Source of the DNA: CAZFPN01 sp044370655 | GTDB taxonomy: Bacteria; Pseudomonadota; Alphaproteobacteria; Rickettsiales; Deianiraeaceae | Length of the DNA stretch: 9,774 bases | Reading direction: 5' to 3' | Assembly: GCA_044370655.1 (NCBI GenBank) | Contig: JBILVD010000044.1 | Location: forward strand, 1-9,774 | Part shown: in pieces, positions 6,791 through 9,774 of the stretch | Layout of the letters: every line of letters starts with the position of its first letter | How positions within the stretch are numbered: position 1 is the stretch's first letter | Made by a program: the position numbers and the translations under genes | Notes under the pieces: model-generated | Seen by the model: only the letters and a program-made list of their open reading frames with translations | What the model was told of the DNA's origin: nothing | Database searches by the model: none

Positions 6791-7976
6791 TTTCTGAAAT
6801 TCCTTCGTTTGATTTTACAAAATTAAAGGCGTTTTTTCCTAACTCTTCTCTTTTGCTTTTATTTTCAAGAAGCTCTAGAATGATGTCTTTTAAGCTTTCT
6901 ACTGTTGCAATTAAAACTGCATTTTGAGCTTTAAATTCTTCCACCACTGCTTTACATTTAAAGTGATTTTCTCCAATTATCACCGCCTTTCCAAAAAATG
7001 CAGGCTCTATTATGTTGTGCCCACCAGCAAAATTTAAGCTCCCTCCTATGAAAACTATGTCTGATTTTGCGTAAAAATCAAGGCTTCTGCCTATTTTATC
7101 TACAATGTAGACCTCCCCTACTCTTGGTTTTTCAAGAGAATATTTAACTGCGTTTTTTTGCAAATTTGCGGTAATTTCGGGGATTTTTTCAAGATGTCTA
7201 GGTATTAAAATGCAAAGGCTGTCTTCTCTTGATGTTACGAGTTTTATTGCGTTTGTTATTGCTAAGTCTTCCACTGGGTGAATGCTGGCAAAACACACGA
7301 CTTTTTTGTCACTTATGTCAAATTCTAAATCTTTTGCTATAAAGTTTGCATCATACTTCAAATGCCCTACAAAATGTATATTTTTAACGCCAATGGAGGA
7401 TAGCTCTTTTGCAAGCACTTTTGAGGATGGGAATATTTCTGTAAATTTGTTTAAAATTAGGCAAAAAAGCTTGGGGTATTTTTTCCATTTTTCAAGGGTT
7501 TTGGGGGAAAAGCTGGTGTTGATGGAGAATATCTTGCTAAACTTAGAAGCTTCGTAAATCATATTAAACCAAATTTCGCTTTCCACAATTGCACATACAT
7601 CTGGTTTGAAGTGCTTTAGAAAGCGTCTTACTGCTAGAATGCTGTCAAGTGGGGCAAATTGATGAAAGGTTTCAAACTCTCTCAAGTTAGGTTTAAAGGC
7701 GTTTGCGGAGGTTATAGTCCCTGATGTTATAATCACGTTTGCTCTTTTGCTTAAAACATCAATTAGCTTACTCACGGAGTTCATCTCCCCAACGCTTGCA
7801 ACATGAAGCCAAATTAGCTTACCTTGCGGTCTCTTTTTTGTGTAAATACCGAGCTTCTCCTTCCATCTTTGTTTGTCTTCCTTGCCTTTTTTAAGCCTGA
7901 TTTTTAGAAGAATAATTAAGATGGGGTGGGCTAGCAATGTTAAAAATGCGTAAATTTTGTATAAAAAAAATAACAT
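6768..7976 (-). CDS. waaA: 3-deoxy-D-manno-octulosonic acid (Kdo) transferase
   Basis: Transfers Kdo from CMP-Kdo to the lipid A precursor on the cytoplasmic face of the inner membrane. At 402 residues it is near the usual 420. Residues 1-25 are a hydrophobic N-terminal anchor. The GT30 donor/acceptor motifs appear in order: RWKEKLG (37-43); IWLHVASVGE (55-64), whose E64 matches the catalytic Glu of the family; VESEIWFNMI (131-140), matching ETELWPN; GHLKYD; ASIHPVED in place of ASTHPGEE; IPRHLEK; and GGSLNFAGGHNIIEPA, the CMP-binding signature. The gene implies a Kdo-containing LPS, informative because Anaplasmataceae lack it. It is convergent with obgE (23-bp overlap) and divergent from the capsid gene across a 60-bp gap. 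No convincing Shine-Dalgarno precedes the ATG. Confidence 0.97.
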   Translation of the reverse strand: MLFFLYKIYAFLTLLAHPILIILLKIRLKKGKEDKQRWKEKLGIYTKKRPQGKLIWLHVASVGEMNSVSKLIDVLSKRANVIITSGTITSANAFKPNLREFETFHQFAPLDSILAVRRFLKHFKPDVCAIVESEIWFNMIYEASKFSKIFSINTSFSPKTLEKWKKYPKLFCLILNKFTEIFPSSKVLAKELSSIGVKNIHFVGHLKYDANFIAKDLEFDISDKKVVCFASIHPVEDLAITNAIKLVTSREDSLCILIPRHLEKIPEITANLQKNAVKYSLEKPRVGEVYIVDKIGRSLDFYAKSDIVFIGGSLNFAGGHNIIEPAFFGKAVIIGENHFKCKAVVEEFKAQNAVLIATVESLKDIILELLENKSKREELGKNAFNFVKSNEGISEIIASFLK

Positions 7977-8036
7977 ATTTTGCTTACATAGTTTTGCTTT
8001 ACGATTTAAAATTTGTAAAACTTATATTTAGTAAAT

Positions 8037-9071
8037 ATGGACTTAATTAAAATTGCAAGCAAAATTGATGATTTTGAAAAAGATTTAACTTTCATCAAAA
8101 ACAAGCTTGAAATAGCGGAGGAGAAAATAACTCTAGGGCTTAGTGCAAACTTTGAGGTTAAAAGTGTTGAAAATAGCTCGCAAAATGACAGTGAAGATTT
8201 TATCAATTTTCTTAGAACGGGAGAGGTGAAAAGTGAAGGTATTATGGAGTTTAAATCTCGAAAAGGTGTATTTGAGGGGGGAATTCCTGTTTCTTCTAAC
8301 TCGTCAAATTTAATATCTCTTCATCTAAGTAAAATTTCTGTATTGAGAAAATTGTGCAAATTTCAGGCGATTTCCTCGGATAGTTTTGACGTTATAATAG
8401 AGGAAAATGGTGGAAAGGCAACATGGGGGACGCCAGATGATAAAGAGCCTTTTGTAAAGAAGTTTATTAAAACATTTGAACTTGTTGCGGAACCAAAGGC
8501 GACTTCTAAGTTGATTGAGGATGTGAGGATTGATGTGGAGAAGTTTATGTCTGAAAAAATTGCAGAAAGCTTTGCAATTGCGGAAGATGATGCTTTTTTA
8601 AATGGAAATGGAGTGGAATGCCCTACAGGTATTTTAACCTTGAAATCTGGTTCAAATGCAAACTCAATTGAAAGAATTGAGGGGGCTATTACCACTGAAG
8701 TTATTTGTGATGTAATTGACGCACTAGACCCATTTTATGCTAATAATTGCGTATTTTTGATGAACAAGGAGGTGGAAATGAAGGTTAAAGCTTTAAAAGA
8801 TGTGAATGGTAGAAACATTTGGCAACCGAAAATTATGCAAGGGGAGTTTAACACGATTTTTGGCTTACCTATTTATATCAGTAATTTTATGCCATCTAAT
8901 CAAATTTTGTTTGGTAATTTTGAAAAAGGATATACAATTGTTGAAAAGGTGGGGAATTATATGATGAGAGACCCATACACTCAAAGACCTTTCATTAAAT
9001 TTTATACTTCTAAAAAAATAGGTGGAGATGTGGTGGACGGCAACGCATTTAAGATTTTAAAAATTAAATAA
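8037..9071 (+). CDS. HK97-fold major capsid protein, gene transfer agent (orfg5) type
   Basis: Structural shell protein of the HK97 family. Residues 1-75 are charged and helical, like a scaffolding delta domain. The mature fold probably begins near 80 (FEGGIPVSS), where a GTA prohead protease would cut. Family landmarks are ENGGKATWG (123-131), FLNGNGVECPTGIL (187-200), FLMNKEVEMKVKALKDVNG (240-258) with IWQP (261-264), FGLPIYISNFMP (275-286), LFGNFEKGYTIVEK (291-304) and RDPYTQRPFIKFYTSKKIGG (311-330). The last block closely resembles, as I recall it, the C terminus of the Rhodobacter GTA capsid (RDPYSAKPYVLFYTTKRVGG), favouring GTA over an ordinary prophage. No portal, protease, terminase or tail gene is nearby, so it is an orphan. 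The frame is intact and composition matches its neighbours, suggesting long residence. RcGTA capsid is about 400 residues; this is shorter, mainly N-terminally. No Shine-Dalgarno. The end overlaps the next gene by 8 bp. Confidence 0.92.
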   Translation: MDLIKIASKIDDFEKDLTFIKNKLEIAEEKITLGLSANFEVKSVENSSQNDSEDFINFLRTGEVKSEGIMEFKSRKGVFEGGIPVSSNSSNLISLHLSKISVLRKLCKFQAISSDSFDVIIEENGGKATWGTPDDKEPFVKKFIKTFELVAEPKATSKLIEDVRIDVEKFMSEKIAESFAIAEDDAFLNGNGVECPTGILTLKSGSNANSIERIEGAITTEVICDVIDALDPFYANNCVFLMNKEVEMKVKALKDVNGRNIWQPKIMQGEFNTIFGLPIYISNFMPSNQILFGNFEKGYTIVEKVGNYMMRDPYTQRPFIKFYTSKKIGGDVVDGNAFKILKIK

Positions 9072-9453
9072 TAATAATGTTAGCAGATTGGTTTTTTCTG
9101 TTTTTTTGGATATCGTTTAGAATTTCCAGGGCTTTTATTTGAAGATCTGGTTTATTTTCTAATAATTGAGAAATCATCTTTGTTGCGGATTGATTATCAA
9201 TATAAGAATATTTAGTTGCGAGCTGAAAAACATTCAACAATTTTTTGAGAGTTTCATTTGGAAGTTTATTCCTTTCATCTTGTTTAAAAAAAGTATTTAT
9301 TTTCTCTGTCAAAGGTTTATTATTTCTAAAATCTTTTAAAAGGCCTTGTTTTTGGTTGGATATTTTAATTTTTTGATTTACTTCGTTGCAAGTATTTAAA
9401 ATTTTTTGATTTCCTTCGTTGCAAGTATTTAAAAACTTATCGCCTCTAAGCAT
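9064..9453 (-). CDS. Hypothetical protein, probable C-terminal part of a split gene
   Basis: A 129-residue product that I do not recognise. It opens with two copies of an 11-residue repeat, LNTCNEGNQKI and LNTCNEVNQKI (residues 8-29), then becomes a Lys/Asn/Gln-rich, mostly helical sequence with Leu-rich helices (ETLKKLLNVFQLATKYSYID, about 67-86). It ends in four Ile codons. There is no signal peptide or membrane segment. No Shine-Dalgarno precedes the ATG at 9453, and an in-frame TAA lies ten codons upstream. A long open frame in another register precedes it (9429-9686) and joins it if one T is restored, so this ORF may be the distal half of a broken gene. It is convergent with the capsid gene, overlapping 8 bp. 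Whether it is translated is uncertain. Confidence 0.5.
   Translation of the reverse strand: MLRGDKFLNTCNEGNQKILNTCNEVNQKIKISNQKQGLLKDFRNNKPLTEKINTFFKQDERNKLPNETLKKLLNVFQLATKYSYIDNQSATKMISQLLENKPDLQIKALEILNDIQKNRKNQSANIIII
9082..9107 (+). terminator. Weak candidate terminator after the capsid gene
   Basis: AGCAGA (9082-9087) can pair with TCTGTT (9097-9102), six pairs including one G-T, around a 9-nt loop, followed by a T run to 9107. It begins about 10 nt past the capsid stop and lies inside the convergent gene. The stem is short and the T run overlaps it, so this is tentative. Confidence 0.25.
9367..9432. repeat. 33-bp tandem repeat, two copies
   Basis: Positions 9367-9399 and 9400-9432 are identical except at 9380 (a) versus 9413 (c). 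Each contains cttcgttgcaagtattta. On the minus strand the unit is exactly 11 codons and yields the LNTCNExNQKI pair, so it preserves the reading frame; the single difference changes Val to Gly. Confidence 0.9.
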
Positions 9454-9686
9454 AGATTTTGAAGCAATTGTCTTTTTGTTTTAATTGTGTTTTGCAATTT
9501 TTTAATATTTATATTATTAGGTGTAGAGTTTTTTTGTAAATTATTAGCATTCTGGTTATCTTTATTCGCAAGATTATTGGCATCCCCTTTTTTATTGTTA
9601 ACTGTAAGGTTTTGTGTTAAATTAGTTTTTTCATCTTTTAAAAACTTATTAATAACCCCAACTTCGTTTAAGAAACCAGTTGCAAA
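9429..9686 (-). pseudogene. Asn/Lys-rich open frame upstream of, and out of register with, the repeat-bearing ORF
   Basis: Between a TAG (9689-9687) and a TAA (9431-9429) the minus strand is open for 85 codons but has no ATG or GTG start. It reads FATGFLNEVGVINKFLKDE, a low-complexity Asn/Lys/Gln-rich stretch (NNKKGDANNLANKDNQN and on), then KKLQNTIKTKRQLLQNLCLE and AISF before the stop. The last codons are AGT TTT TAA. One extra T would give AGT TTT TTA AAT and continue straight into the LNTCNEG repeat of the downstream ORF. This suggests one ancestral gene split by a single-base deletion in a T run (+ strand A run 9431-9435), or a sequencing error there. The lack of a start and the upstream stops suggest further decay. 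Function unknown. Confidence 0.45.
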
Positions 9687-9772
9687 CTAACATCTTCCAA
9701 TAAAACCTTAAATTGAAAACAATAACTTTTTAAAGGATATATGAATAGTCTGCAACTTACCTCTATTTTTAC
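9668..9772 (-). other. Open reading frame entering from the right edge
   Basis: From the window edge the minus strand is open for 34 codons (ending LLEDVSLQLVS, stop 9670-9668) and overlaps the start of the Asn/Lys-rich frame in a different register. It could be the proximal part of the same decayed gene after a second single-base shift, or non-coding. Too short to identify. Confidence 0.2.
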
Positions 9773-9774
9773 AA
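9741..9774 (+). CDS. Possible start of a gene running off the right edge
   Basis: An ATG at 9741 opens MNSLQLTSIFT with no stop before the edge. AAAGGA (9732-9737) lies 3 nt upstream, shorter than ideal for a Shine-Dalgarno. With only eleven codons visible, the product cannot be named, and the opposite strand is also open here. Confidence 0.25.
   Translation, partial: MNSLQLTSIFT

Noticed and set aside
7977..8036. Promoters in the waaA/capsid divergent gap
   Set aside because: Several AT-rich hexamers such as TATATT at 8023 exist, but none has a partner at a sensible spacing; I could not support a specific call.
8363..8695. 110-residue minus-strand ORF inside the capsid gene
   Set aside because: Antisense to conserved capsid motifs, in a mirrored frame, with no recognisable domain.
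9487..9690. 67-residue hydrophobic + strand ORF (GTG start)
   Set aside because: It is the antisense of the Asn/Lys-rich minus-strand frame: AAT/AAA codons read as ATT/TTT give false hydrophobicity. No Shine-Dalgarno.
8037..9774. A prophage or complete GTA cluster
   Set aside because: Only the capsid gene is recognisable; no terminase, portal, protease, integrase or tail gene is visible, and the neighbouring gene matches none of them.
1..9774. CRISPR array, tRNA or rRNA genes
   Set aside because: No spaced direct repeats of CRISPR type, no cloverleaf with a GTTCRANNC-type arm, and no rRNA-like conserved sequence noticed on either strand by eye.

Overview
The window looks like the chromosome of a reduced, AT-rich alphaproteobacterium, most likely a member or relative of the Rickettsiales. 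Three points support this: a strongly AT-rich composition with tightly packed housekeeping genes; an F-type ATP synthase b' subunit of the alphaproteobacterial kind; and an orphan major capsid gene whose C-terminal half closely resembles the capsid of the alphaproteobacterial gene transfer agent (GTA). WaaA (Kdo transferase) implies an LPS-bearing outer membrane, which argues against Anaplasmataceae. The family-level placement is inference. TGG codons are used for Trp and nothing suggests a variant code.

Layout, left to right. 1-293 (-): decayed InsA-like (IS1-type) transposase running off the left edge, broken by a 10-bp tandem duplication and a nonsense codon. 377-2223 (-): hisS then coaE, overlapping by 13 bp. 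2305-3207 (+): tsf, divergent from hisS with overlapping promoters and no rpsB beside it. 3197-4517 (-): a lone ATP synthase b' gene followed by prmC. 4594-6790 (+): a short DsbD-type thiol reductase followed by obgE. 6768-7976 (-): waaA. 8037-9071 (+): intact-looking GTA/HK97-type capsid gene. 9064-9686 (-): an unrecognised Asn/Lys/Gln-rich gene that seems split by a single-base change in a homopolymer and carries an 11-residue tandem repeat. The last ~90 bases may hold the start of another + strand gene.

The genes do not form one pathway. They are core functions: tRNA-His charging, the last CoA step, EF-Tu recycling, release-factor methylation, ATP synthase stator, envelope thiol reduction, ribosome-assembly GTPase and Kdo addition to lipid A. 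They are arranged as short two-gene transcription units alternating in strand. All three convergent junctions overlap at their 3' ends, so intrinsic terminators have no room between genes there. Most starts lack a recognisable Shine-Dalgarno.

The most interesting parts are the solitary GTA capsid gene and the decaying repeat-bearing gene beside it. I do not see a complete new multi-gene system.
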